DNA from: Arthrobacter sp. FW305-BF8
Lineage (GTDB): Bacteria; Actinomycetota; Actinomycetes; Actinomycetales; Micrococcaceae
Assembly: GCF_021789315.1 (NCBI RefSeq)
Contig: NZ_CP084561.1
Location: forward strand, 4,464,001-4,528,000
Length of the DNA: 64,000 nt
Direction: 5' to 3'
This document shows positions 26,704-35,192 of this stretch, piece after piece. Every line of letters begins with the position of its first letter. The stretch's first letter is position 1. A model generated the notes under the pieces. The model did not search any database. It saw nothing but the letters and a program-made list of their open reading frames with translations, and was not told the DNA's origin. The position numbers and the translations under genes are program-made.

Positions 26704-28359
26704 CTAGCTGACTCGTTGCGGTTCAAGATCATCGTCCACCGGATCGAAGCCATCCTCCACGCCTCCGCCTGCCCGGACCGGTTGCGGCTCCGGCTGCGGC
26801 GGCGTAACCGGACCCGACGACGGGTGGGCCGCCACTGCTGCCGCATGCTCGGCCAGGACACCGGTCTGGTGCCTGATCTTCAGGCGGTAGAGCAGGGTGC
26901 CCCCGATGGTGACGGCGGCGACGAAGAGGACGCCGCCCCACTGGAAGTACCACTCAAACGGCGGCACCGAGTTGTAGATCTCCGGCCGCGGCCAGATCAG
27001 GTTGAGCGTCATCGCCCCGCCCCAGAGCACGGCAAGGATGTTCACCGGGAGTCCCCATTTGCCCATGCTGAAGCCCACTTCGCCGTGTCCTTCATCGCGC
27101 AGGGGCCACTTCTTCAGGAACCGCCTGCGCAGCATGGGAACCGTGACCAGCAGGTAGGACAGGTAAATCAGGACGATGCTGATGCTGGACAGAATCGTGA
27201 AAATCGCGGGCTGCATGACATTGACCAGCAGCGGGATGACGGCCAGGACGCCGATCACGATGGCCGCAACCGTCGGGGTCTTGCGGACCGGGTCCACCTT
27301 GCTCAGTTGCCGGCTGAACGGCAGGTTGTTGTCCCGGGCCATGGCGAACATCATGCGGATGGCAGCGGCGTGGACCGCCAGCGTGCAGACCACCACGGCC
27401 ACCACGATGCACACCAGGAAGGCCTTGCCGAAGGGTCCGCCGAGGACGGAGAGGACGATGTGCTGCAGGCCGCCGTCGGCCGCGCCGATCTTCGGATCGG
27501 TGAGGTCCGGCGCGGCAAGGATGCCGAAGAGCAGGATCAGCCCGCCCAGCAGGAAGGAGGCGGTGACGGCGCGCAGGATGGCTTTGGGTGCCGTACGCTT
27601 CGGGTCCTTCGTTTCCTCACCGAGGGAGCTGGCGGTGTCGAAGCCGTACATGACGTAGCCGGAGGCCATCGCGCCGATGAGGAACACTCCGAAGAAGCCG
27701 AGGTCGTGGCCTTCGCCGAACCCGGCGGTGTCGAAGAAAACCTCGGGACCGCGCACCACGTGCCAGCCCAGGGCGAGGATCAGCAGCACCGCTGCGACGA
27801 GCTCCACGAACACGCCGATGCTGTTGATCATGGTCATGAGCTTCACGCCGAAGGCGTTGATGAGGGTGGAAATGGTGATCATGATGGTGGCCAGCACGAC
27901 GCCGTTCATCGCGAAATCAAAGGGGCCGGTGCCGTCGCCGACGATCTGGAATCCTGACCACAGCTGGGGCAGCGTGATCTGCAGGGCCAGCGCCACGGAT
28001 CCCAGCGCCATGATGGAGGACAGCAGCAGCAGCCAGCCGGCGAGCCAGGCCGAGGTCCCCGAGGCGAGTCGCTTGGCCCAGTTGTAGACGGAGCCGGCCA
28101 CAGGGTAGCGGCCTGCCAGTTCGGCAAAGCACAGCGCCACCATCAGCTGGCCGACGAAAACGATGGGCCAGGACCACGCATACGCCGGGCCGGCCATGGA
28201 GAAACCAAAGTAGAACAGTTGAAAAACACCCGTGAGGATGGAGATGTAGCTGACGCCTGCGGCGAAGCTGGCGAACTTGCCGATGCTCCGGTCCAGGGTC
28301 TGGGCATAGCCGAACTCGTCCATGCCGCTTGAATCAGTACTCTTGCTGGGTTCCAACAT
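26704..28359 (-). CDS. APC-superfamily permease, probable choline uptake
   Basis: A 551-aa membrane protein with about twelve helices. The first helices (SYISILTGVFQLFYFGF, CFAELAGRYPVAGSVYNWAK) carry the consensus of the amino acid-choline transporter branch of the APC superfamily (yeast Hnm1-like). The cytoplasmic loop has SSLGEETKDPKRTAP, also typical. The C-terminus is a roughly 45-residue polar, Pro/Glu-rich tail. AGGAG seven bases before the ATG at 28359 sets the start; the longer frame has no ribosome site. Between betB and mscR in the operon, choline is the likely substrate, but another amine or amino acid cannot be excluded. Confidence 0.87.
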   Translation of the reverse strand: MLEPSKSTDSSGMDEFGYAQTLDRSIGKFASFAAGVSYISILTGVFQLFYFGFSMAGPAYAWSWPIVFVGQLMVALCFAELAGRYPVAGSVYNWAKRLASGTSAWLAGWLLLLSSIMALGSVALALQITLPQLWSGFQIVGDGTGPFDFAMNGVVLATIMITISTLINAFGVKLMTMINSIGVFVELVAAVLLILALGWHVVRGPEVFFDTAGFGEGHDLGFFGVFLIGAMASGYVMYGFDTASSLGEETKDPKRTAPKAILRAVTASFLLGGLILLFGILAAPDLTDPKIGAADGGLQHIVLSVLGGPFGKAFLVCIVVAVVVCTLAVHAAAIRMMFAMARDNNLPFSRQLSKVDPVRKTPTVAAIVIGVLAVIPLLVNVMQPAIFTILSSISIVLIYLSYLLVTVPMLRRRFLKKWPLRDEGHGEVGFSMGKWGLPVNILAVLWGGAMTLNLIWPRPEIYNSVPPFEWYFQWGGVLFVAAVTIGGTLLYRLKIRHQTGVLAEHAAAVAAHPSSGPVTPPQPEPQPVRAGGGVEDGFDPVDDDLEPQRVS

Positions 28360-28472
28360 CTGAACTCCTAAGTAAGAAAAGCACGATGGTGATGACCCGC
28401 GCCCTCCTTTGGACGCGGGTAACACTACACGCACGTGAAATCGCACGCAGCTGAAATCACGCAGGTGTATCG

Positions 28473-28504
28473 ACGGCCGGGCGCGGGCTGCAGCGCCCGG
28501 CCGT
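28473..28504. terminator. GC hairpin downstream of betB
   Basis: ACGGCCGGGCGC (28473-28484) and GCGCCCGGCCGT (28493-28504) form a perfect 12-bp stem with an 8-base loop in the 162-bp gap between betB and the permease. A partial terminator or processing site is likely; there is no T-run. Confidence 0.55.
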
Positions 28505-28521
28505 CTCCCCCAAGCTGATGC

Positions 28522-30075
28522 CTAGCCGGCTGCGGCCGCCCCCGTCTCCAGCGAAGTTTCCGCGGGAGCTACCCCGGCAGCTGAGCCGAACCATCCGCTC
28601 GGGGCGGGGGCGATGTTCTGCCAGATGTGCTTGGCTTCGCGGTATTCGGCCAGGCCTGCCTGGCCGAGCTCACGGCCGATCCCGGACTTCCCGAAACCGC
28701 CCCACTCCGCCTGCGGGACGTACGGGTGGTAGTCGTTGATCCACACCGTTCCGTGCCGGAGGGCGCCGGCGACGCGCTGTGCCTTGGACGCGTCTGACGT
28801 CCACACCGCGCCGGCCAAGCCGTACTCGGTGTCGTTGGCGATCGCAATCGCCTCGGCTTCGGTCCGGAACGTCTCCACGGTCAGTACCGGGCCGAACGAT
28901 TCCTCCCGCAGCACGCTCATGCCGGAGCGGCAGTTGCCGAGCACTGTGGGCGGGTAGAAGAAGCCGTCCGCGAGCGGCCCGTCGTCGGGAATGTAGCCGC
29001 CGCACAGGAGCTCAGCCCCCTCCGCGATCCCGGATTGGACGTAGGCGTGGACCTGCTCCCGGTGCTTGGCAGAGATGAGCGGGCCGGTCTCGGCGTCGGG
29101 GTCGAACGGTCCGCCCATCCGGATCTTCTTCGCCCGCTGGACCACCTCGGCCACAAAACGCTCGGCGATCGTCTCCTCGACGACCAGCCGCGCCCCCGCC
29201 GAGCAGACCTGGCCGGAGTGCAGGAACACCGCCGTCAGGGCGTTGTCGACGGCGGCGTCCCAGTCCGCGTCCGCGAAGACGACGTTGGGGTTCTTCCCGC
29301 CGAGCTCGAAGGCCACGCGCTTCACGGTCTCCGCGGCGGCGGCCATGATGGTCTGCCCGGTGGACAGGCCGCCGGTAAGGGAGACGAGGTCGACGCGCGG
29401 ATCGGAGGTGAGCGGGCCGCCCACCTTAGACCCGGTGCCCGTCACCAGGTTCGCGACGCCGGCCGGGACGCCAGCCTCGGCGAGGGTTTCCATGAGCAGG
29501 ATCGAAGTGGACGGCGTGAGCTCGCTGGGCTTGAGCACGAACGAGTTCCCCGCGACGAGTGCCGGCGCGACCTTCCACGCCGCCTGGAGGAGCGGGTAGT
29601 TCCACGGCGCAATGAGCGCGCAGACCCCGAGCGGCTCGTACACCACACGGCTGATGGCATCCGCCCGGCCGGTGTCGATGACCCGGCCGGCGTCGAGCCC
29701 GGCGACCTTGCCGTAGTACCGGAAGCAGGCGGCGATGTCGTCCATGTCGTACTCGGCTTCCACGAGCCGCTTGCCGGTATCGAGCGCCTCGGCCAGCGCA
29801 TAGGCGGCCTTGTCCCGCTCAAGGAGGTCCGCGACGCGGAGCATGACCGCGCCGCGCTCGATGTCCGTGAGCCGGCGCCACGGGCCGGCGTCGAACGCGG
29901 CCCGTGCACTGGCGATCGCCCGCTCCGCGTCCTCCACCGTCGACGAGGCGACGACCGCCACCTCGCGCCCGTCCGCCGGACAGCGCACGGTGGTGGTCCC
30001 GCCGTCGGACGCCTGCTGCCAGGCGCCGTCGACGTACAGGCCCCGGGCGAGCTTCACTTCAGTATCGATCGTCAC
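28522..30075 (-). CDS. betB: Betaine-aldehyde dehydrogenase family protein
   Basis: A 517-aa NAD(P)-dependent aldehyde dehydrogenase. Cofactor loop and oxyanion residues are in APWNYPLLQAAWKVAPALVAGN; the general-base glutamate is in FELGGKNPNVVF; the catalytic cysteine is in SGQVCSAGAR. It starts at GTG, nine bases after the end of betA, with AGGGGATC before it. Directly after choline dehydrogenase, oxidation of betaine aldehyde to glycine betaine is the natural assignment. The last 25 residues (PAETSLETGAAAAG) are a short low-complexity tail beyond the usual end. Confidence 0.93.
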   Translation of the reverse strand: MTIDTEVKLARGLYVDGAWQQASDGGTTTVRCPADGREVAVVASSTVEDAERAIASARAAFDAGPWRRLTDIERGAVMLRVADLLERDKAAYALAEALDTGKRLVEAEYDMDDIAACFRYYGKVAGLDAGRVIDTGRADAISRVVYEPLGVCALIAPWNYPLLQAAWKVAPALVAGNSFVLKPSELTPSTSILLMETLAEAGVPAGVANLVTGTGSKVGGPLTSDPRVDLVSLTGGLSTGQTIMAAAAETVKRVAFELGGKNPNVVFADADWDAAVDNALTAVFLHSGQVCSAGARLVVEETIAERFVAEVVQRAKKIRMGGPFDPDAETGPLISAKHREQVHAYVQSGIAEGAELLCGGYIPDDGPLADGFFYPPTVLGNCRSGMSVLREESFGPVLTVETFRTEAEAIAIANDTEYGLAGAVWTSDASKAQRVAGALRHGTVWINDYHPYVPQAEWGGFGKSGIGRELGQAGLAEYREAKHIWQNIAPAPSGWFGSAAGVAPAETSLETGAAAAG

Positions 30076-30084
30076 GCTGATCCC

Positions 30085-31803
30085 CTAGCCCTTCGCCGCA
30101 ACCGCAGCTGCTGCTACTGGCATTGATCCGCCGCGTTCCAGCGGGCTCACGCCGTGCCGGTAGAACTCGGCGTGCTGGGGCGCGAGCGGCGCCTTGCCGG
30201 CGATCAGGTCGGCAGCCTTTTCGGCGAGCATCATCACCGGGGCGTAGATGTTGCCATTGGTCACGTAGGGCATGGCCGACGCGTCCACCACGCGGAGGCC
30301 GCGGGTGCCGTGCACGCTCATGTCCAGCGGGTTCACCACGGCCATGGGATCGGAGTCCGGACCCATCTTTGCGGTACAGGACGGGTGCAGCGCCGTCTCG
30401 GCGTCGCGGGCAACCCAGTCAAGGATCTCCGCGTCGGTCTGCACGCTCCGGCCGGGAGAAAGCTCGCCGCCGCTGAAGGGGCCCATGGCGGACTGGCCGA
30501 GGATGTCGCGGGCAACGTGGATCGCCTCGACCCACTCGCGGCGGTCCTGGTCGGTGGAAAGGTAGTTGAACAGCATGGACGGGTGCACCGTGGGATCGGT
30601 GGACTTGATCTTGAGGCTGCCGCGGGCGTCGGAGTACATGGGTCCGATGTGCACCTGGTAGCCGTGCTTGGCGTCCGCCTTCTGGCCGTCGTAGCGGACG
30701 GCAACGGGGAGGAAGTGGAACATCAGGTTGGGGTAGGCCACGTCGTCGTTGGAGCGGACGAATCCGCCGCCTTCGAAGTGGTTGGTGGCGGCCGGACCCT
30801 TGCGGCCGAGCATCCACTGCATGCCGATCCACGGCATGCGCCAGACGTCCAGGGCCGGCTGCATGGAGACCGGCTGGGTGCAGGCGTGCTGGATGTAGAC
30901 CTCGAGGTGGTCCTGGAGGTTTTCGCCGACGCCGGGCAGGTTGACCACGGAATTGATGCCCAGCGAGTTCAGGTGGGCTGCATTGCCGACGCCGGACAGC
31001 TGCAGCAGCTGCGGGGTGTTGATGGCGCCGCCGGCCAGGATCACTTCACCCGCGGTCACCTGGTGGGTCTTGCCGTTGCGGCGGTAGGTGACGCCGGTGG
31101 CCACGTTGCCCTTGAAGTTGACCTTGGTGACGAGCGCACGTGTCAGGACGGTCAGGTTCTTCCGGCCGAATTCGGGCCGGAGGTAGGCGCGGGACGCGGA
31201 CAGCCGCTGGCCCTTGTGGACGTTGCGGTCAAATGCGGCGAAGCCCTCCTGGCGGTAGCCGTTGACGTCGTCGGTCAGCGGGTAGCCTGCCTCCTGGGCC
31301 GCGGCGAAGAAGGCCTGGAACAGCGGATTGGTGGCGGGGCCGCGCTCCAGCACCAGCGGCCCGGAGTGCCCGCGCAGTTCATCGTCGGGATCGGCGGCGA
31401 GCGCGTTTTCCATCCGATTAAAGTACGGGAGGCAGTGCGCGAAGTCCCACGTTTCCATGCCGGCGTCGGCACCCCAGCGCTCGTAGTCGAGCGGGTTTCC
31501 ACGCTGGAAGATCATGCCGTTGATGGAGCTGGAGCCGCCCAGGACCTTGCCGCGGGCATGTGCCACCCGCCGGCCGCCCATGTGGGGTTCGGGATCAGAT
31601 TCGTAGCGCCAGTCATAGAGCGGGTTGCCGCTGGGGAAGGTCAGCGCGGCGGGCATCTGGATGAAAAGGTCCCAGGGGTAGTCGCTCCGTCCGGCTTCGA
31701 GGACCAGGACGCTGCTCTGGCCTCCGTCGCTCAGGCGGTTGGCGAGCACGGAACCCGCGCTTCCGCCGCCGACGATGACGTAGTCGTAGTTGGTCTGTGT
31801 CAT
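30085..31803 (-). CDS. betA: Choline dehydrogenase (GMC oxidoreductase)
   Basis: A 572-aa FAD enzyme oxidising choline to betaine aldehyde. VIVGGGSAGSVLANRLSD at the N-terminus binds FAD; GKVLGGSSSINGM is the first GMC signature and GGAINTPQLLQLSG the second; the active-site histidine is in LHPSCTAKMG near residue 475, followed by VDASAMPYVTNGN. AAGGAG precedes the ATG. It heads the leftward operon betA-betB-permease-mscR-hydrolase. It lacks a signal peptide, so it is probably cytoplasmic or membrane-associated. Confidence 0.94.
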   Translation of the reverse strand: MTQTNYDYVIVGGGSAGSVLANRLSDGGQSSVLVLEAGRSDYPWDLFIQMPAALTFPSGNPLYDWRYESDPEPHMGGRRVAHARGKVLGGSSSINGMIFQRGNPLDYERWGADAGMETWDFAHCLPYFNRMENALAADPDDELRGHSGPLVLERGPATNPLFQAFFAAAQEAGYPLTDDVNGYRQEGFAAFDRNVHKGQRLSASRAYLRPEFGRKNLTVLTRALVTKVNFKGNVATGVTYRRNGKTHQVTAGEVILAGGAINTPQLLQLSGVGNAAHLNSLGINSVVNLPGVGENLQDHLEVYIQHACTQPVSMQPALDVWRMPWIGMQWMLGRKGPAATNHFEGGGFVRSNDDVAYPNLMFHFLPVAVRYDGQKADAKHGYQVHIGPMYSDARGSLKIKSTDPTVHPSMLFNYLSTDQDRREWVEAIHVARDILGQSAMGPFSGGELSPGRSVQTDAEILDWVARDAETALHPSCTAKMGPDSDPMAVVNPLDMSVHGTRGLRVVDASAMPYVTNGNIYAPVMMLAEKAADLIAGKAPLAPQHAEFYRHGVSPLERGGSMPVAAAAVAAKG

Positions 31804-32155
31804 GCAAAATCTCCTTCTACCTGGTGCAGATCAGCGTTCACGAAGGTGTGAGTCCTTGGTTTGGCCCAGGTCCTGTGACCGGCGGTCCATAACGCGATGT
31901 GGGGGTTGACGGGTTGGTCAGAGGCTGCGGCGAGTGACGTTGTGCCTGGGCCGGAAACCGGAAGTCGCCGATGAAACGCCTTTATTTCCGCGGGACCCCG
32001 TTTGTGTGGTGTAGGTCATACACATGCAGAGTAGTCCAGCTTGAACAAGTGTTCAAGGTTAAAACTGAACCGATGTTCAAGAAATTTTGGGCAGGGGTTT
32101 TGGTCAGGGGGTGCCGAGGCACGAGCGCTGGCGTTTTAGTTAGGGCTTGTTTCCG
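31804..32155 (-). promoter_or_regulatory. betA promoter region with two TetR-type operators
   Basis: The 352-bp gap between the regulator and betA holds a perfect palindrome TTGAACA-AG-TGTTCAA (32041-32056) and a second site TGAAC-CGAT-GTTCA (32066-32079). Read on the minus strand, the first palindrome supplies a -35 box TTGAAC (32051-32056), followed 17 bases later by TACTCT (32028-32033) as -10 box. A repressor on these sites would block transcription toward betA. The remaining about 220 bases toward betA show nothing I can identify. Confidence 0.7.
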
Positions 32156-32740
32156 CTAGCCCGCGAAGGCGATCTGCTCCGTGCGGGCGAGGCTCCGCCT
32201 GATGGAGGCGTCGTCTACGCCAAGGAGCGCCGTCAGCCACATGCCGTTCTGCACGACGACGATGTCGGCTGCCCGCTCTCTGCATTCATCGCTGGAGAGC
32301 TCGGGTTTGGCATTCCCTATCAGCGCCGCCAGCCCATCGAGATACCGCTCAAACGCGGCCGCGTTGATCAGCCCAAAGTCTTCATCGGCTTGCGCGAGCG
32401 CCCAAAGATGGAGTCGCAGGGACAGATACTGAGTGGTAAGGAGTTCCGGGCCGGCAACGCGCCGGAGGGCCGTGCGGAGCTGTTCGTCGGGGGGCGACTC
32501 GGGGTCGGCCGCGACCAGCATGAGGTCGTGCTCGTCGATCCGGTGCAAGGCCGCACGGATCAGGCTGGATTTGTCTTCGTAGTAGTAATTCACTAGCCCC
32601 AGTGCGACGCCGGCTTCACGGGCCACAGCCCGCATATTCACACCCGAGATGCCGTGGCGTGACAGCAGGCCCAGCGCCGCTTCAAGAATGCGCGCCTGCC
32701 TGTCAAGCTGTTCGCCGGAGTTCACGGTGCTTGTTTCCAC
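32156..32740 (-). CDS. betI: TetR-family repressor, BetI-like
   Basis: A 194-aa TetR-family protein. The N-terminal helix-turn-helix (about 15-60) includes GVNMRAVAREAGVALGLVNYYYEDKSSLI; the rest is a helical ligand-binding and dimerisation domain. The recognition segment GLVNYYY with a following K-S-L resembles BetI, the choline-responsive repressor. It starts at GTG and is read in the same direction as betA, just upstream of the two palindromic operators. Choline or betaine aldehyde is the likely inducer by family analogy; the ligand is not proven by sequence. Confidence 0.85.
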   Translation of the reverse strand: METSTVNSGEQLDRQARILEAALGLLSRHGISGVNMRAVAREAGVALGLVNYYYEDKSSLIRAALHRIDEHDLMLVAADPESPPDEQLRTALRRVAGPELLTTQYLSLRLHLWALAQADEDFGLINAAAFERYLDGLAALIGNAKPELSSDECRERAADIVVVQNGMWLTALLGVDDASIRRSLARTEQIAFAG

Positions 32741-32778
32741 TTGGCCAGAATATGGCGAAACCTGTCATGGTGCATCCG

Positions 32779-34179
32779 TCAGGGGCGCGCGGCGGCCTTG
32801 AATGTGACGCGGGCGTCCAGGCCCGGGGCGCCCGGCCTGGCGTCGAGGGAGGCCGCGGCACCGCTGGCTTCGGCGAGCTGCTGGACGATGGCCAGGCCCA
32901 GGCCGCTGCCCTCGGACGTCGACTGGCCGCGCCAAAAGCGGTTAAAGGCCTTCTGCCGGTCCTCCTCGGAAAGCCCGGGGCCGTCGTCGAGCACGTGAAG
33001 CTCATAGCCTCCCGACGAAGCGTCGGGGCGCACCACCAGGCGGATCTCGGAGTCTGGCGGCGCCACGGCCAGGGCGTTATCGATGAGGTTGTCGATGATC
33101 TGTTCTGCCGCGCCGGGCATGGCCACCACCCTGGCTTCCGGAACCGCGTCCAGTACCGTCCGCACCCGGCTTTCCTCGGCCAGCGCTTCCCACTGCTCCA
33201 CGCGGTTTCGGGCGATCTCGCTGAGGTCCACATCCTCCCGGTCCACATGGCGGCTGTCCGCCCGGCTCAGGAGGAGCAGGCCCTCAATGATGCGCTGTAG
33301 CCGGTAGGTCTCCTCCAGGGAGTCGGCCACCATGACGCGCGCGCCGTCCGGATCGTTGCCGACGGCATCCACGGCGTTCTCCAGCCGCAGCCGCAGCCCC
33401 GTCAGCGGGGTGCGCAGCTGGTGGGACGCATCGCTGGCGAACCCCCGCTGCTGCTGCAGCAGGTGCTGCAGGCGGTCCGCCATCTGGTTGAAGGACCGGG
33501 CCAGGGTGCGCAGCTCCGGCGGCCCCTGTTCCTCCTCGGTGCGGGTGTCGAGGTTGCCTTCCGCGAGCAGTTCGGTGGCCTTCTGCAGCCGCTTGATCCG
33601 CCGGGTCACGGCCCCGGCCATCAGGTAGGCCAACAGTCCCGCGAGCAGCACGGTGATGCCCGCAACCGACCACATCACCCGCAGCTGGCCGGAGACGCGG
33701 TCGTCCACCACGGACGCCGGGTAGGTCAGGCGCACCGCACCGGTGATGTTCTCGCCGCTGAGGACGGGAACCGTGACGTAGACCAGGTCGAACCCCAAGG
33801 TGTCCGAGTGCCGCTGGCCCGAGGTGATCTGGCCGGCGAGCGCGGCGGAAATTTCGGGGCGCGAAAGGTAGGAGGCCCCGGTAGCAGATTGGTCGTCGTC
33901 GGACGTTGCAACGGCGGTACCGGAACGGTCCACCACCACGACGCGGGTCCCGCTGGCGTGGCCGTAGTCGCGGACGGCGGCGGCCACGGTGCCGGGTTTT
34001 GAACCGCCCGTTTCGAGCAGCTGCCGTGCCCGGCCGCTGAGCAGGAAGGCGTCGCGTTCAAGGGAGGTGGCCAGCCGGTCGCGTTCCACCCGGACCAGGT
34101 AGCTGCCCAGCGGTATGTCCTGCACCAGCACCACCAGAAGCGTGATGGCCATGAACACGGAAATCAGCCGCCACCTCAT
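32779..34179 (-). CDS. Sensor histidine kinase (HAMP, HisKA)
   Basis: A 466-aa membrane kinase. Transmembrane helix 1 is at about 5-27, an extracytoplasmic sensor region runs to about 170, helix 2 at about 172-195 (MWSVAGITVLLAGLLAYLM), then HAMP, dimerisation domain with the phospho-accepting His in DASHQLRTPLTGL, and ATPase domain with N box (IIDNLIDNALAVA), DDGPGLS and GSGLGLAIVQQL. It pairs with the response regulator, whose stop overlaps its ATG by four bases. The signal is unknown; nothing ties it to the choline genes except position. Confidence 0.93.
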   Translation of the reverse strand: MRWRLISVFMAITLLVVLVQDIPLGSYLVRVERDRLATSLERDAFLLSGRARQLLETGGSKPGTVAAAVRDYGHASGTRVVVVDRSGTAVATSDDDQSATGASYLSRPEISAALAGQITSGQRHSDTLGFDLVYVTVPVLSGENITGAVRLTYPASVVDDRVSGQLRVMWSVAGITVLLAGLLAYLMAGAVTRRIKRLQKATELLAEGNLDTRTEEEQGPPELRTLARSFNQMADRLQHLLQQQRGFASDASHQLRTPLTGLRLRLENAVDAVGNDPDGARVMVADSLEETYRLQRIIEGLLLLSRADSRHVDREDVDLSEIARNRVEQWEALAEESRVRTVLDAVPEARVVAMPGAAEQIIDNLIDNALAVAPPDSEIRLVVRPDASSGGYELHVLDDGPGLSEEDRQKAFNRFWRGQSTSEGSGLGLAIVQQLAEASGAAASLDARPGAPGLDARVTFKAAARP

Positions 34180-34859
34180 CCGGGCACGTCCAGCCTGAAC
34201 CCTACGCCGCGCACCGCCTCGATCCAGCGGGGGTCACCGAGCTTCTTGCGGATGGCTGCCACGTGCGCGTCCAGGGTCTTGGTGGTTCCGTACCAGGTGC
34301 CGTCCCACACGGCGCGCAGAATGTCGCTGCGCTGGCACACGGCGCCGGGGTCCTCCGCGAGGTAGTAGAGGAGCTCGAACTCCTTGGCGGTGAGATGGAT
34401 TTCGGTTCCGTCCACCTGCACCCGCCGGGAGCGCTGGTCGATGCTCAGGGTGCCGATGACGCGTGTGCCATCAACGGGCGGGGTGGTCTCGGACTGCGGG
34501 TCGGCCGTACGCCGGGCCACCGCCCGGATCCTGGCGACGAGCTCGCGCATCCCGAACGGCTTGACCAGGTAGTCGTCCGCCCCCAGCTCCAGGGCCAGCA
34601 CCCGGTCGATCTCCTCGTCGCGGGCACTGACAACGATGATCGGCGTCTTGGTCAGGGACCGGATGGACCGGCAGACGTCCGTGCCGTCCATGTCCGGCAA
34701 GCCCAGGTCAAGGAGCACGAAATCAGGGCTGGAGGAGCGGACCTCGGCGAGCGCCCCTGCCCCGTCGGCGACGTGCCGGGCCTGGAAGCCGGCCCTGGTC
34801 AGGCCCTCCAGCACGCCGGCGGCCACCGATTCGTCGTCTTCAACCACCAGGATCTGCAT
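34176..34859 (-). CDS. OmpR-family response regulator
   Basis: A 227-aa regulator. The receiver domain (1-115) has the acidic pair in VVEDDE, phospho-acceptor Asp51 in LLDLGLPDMDG and Lys in DDYLVKPFG. The C-terminal winged helix (about 130-225; LTAKEFELLYYLAEDPG, GTTKTLDAHVAAIRKKLGD) is of OmpR/PhoB type. It is the partner of the downstream histidine kinase. A divergent 333-bp gap separates it from the PP2C gene. Confidence 0.94.
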   Translation of the reverse strand: MQILVVEDDESVAAGVLEGLTRAGFQARHVADGAGALAEVRSSSPDFVLLDLGLPDMDGTDVCRSIRSLTKTPIIVVSARDEEIDRVLALELGADDYLVKPFGMRELVARIRAVARRTADPQSETTPPVDGTRVIGTLSIDQRSRRVQVDGTEIHLTAKEFELLYYLAEDPGAVCQRSDILRAVWDGTWYGTTKTLDAHVAAIRKKLGDPRWIEAVRGVGFRLDVPG

Positions 34860-35192
34860 ATCCGATTATCTTCCGGCCGGAGCGTTGCCGCGGCGGATAG
34901 CCACGGCCTGAACAGGCTACTTCTTCGAGCTTTGACAATTCTTGGCCCCTCAAGGGCCCCCAACCACCCCTCCATCCCCAGACCCTTCCTCAGATCCTGC
35001 AGAAAAAACCCAATCCCTTCCTCACCCATCGCGGAAGGGATTGCCAAAAGCCTGCAAAAGCTGAGGGAGCGTGGGGAGAAACACGGCGAAAAGTGGACGA
35101 GCGTCGACACGGAGGTTTACGCAGGCAGGGGCCAGGCGGACATGTTGCGGGTGTGGCGTGACAAGTCTGTAGCGGCAGGAGTTAATAGAGTC
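34860..35192. other. 333-bp intergenic region with a leftward terminator-like hairpin
   Basis: No protein gene is supported here. CAATCCCTTCC (35011-35021) and GGAAGGGATTG (35033-35043) form a perfect 11-bp stem; on the minus strand it is followed by GGTTTTTTCT (35001-35010), an intrinsic terminator pointing left. No annotated leftward gene ends there, so it may end a small RNA or attenuate a long leader of the response-regulator gene. A TTGACA at 34932-34937 is a possible -35 box for the rightward gene, without a clear -10. Confidence 0.6.

Noticed and set aside
30154..31851. A 565-codon frame antisense to choline dehydrogenase
   Set aside because: Shadow frame; choline dehydrogenase motifs are complete on the minus strand.
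31971..32159. A 62-codon frame between betA and the TetR gene
   Set aside because: It covers the operators and promoter, has no ribosome site and resembles no protein.
32156..34859. The two-component system as regulator of the choline operon
   Set aside because: Only proximity supports it; the BetI-like gene and its operators explain regulation better.
34263..35192. An extended N-terminus for the PP2C response regulator
   Set aside because: The extra codons run antisense through the neighbouring response-regulator gene; the receiver domain begins right after the ATG at 35193.
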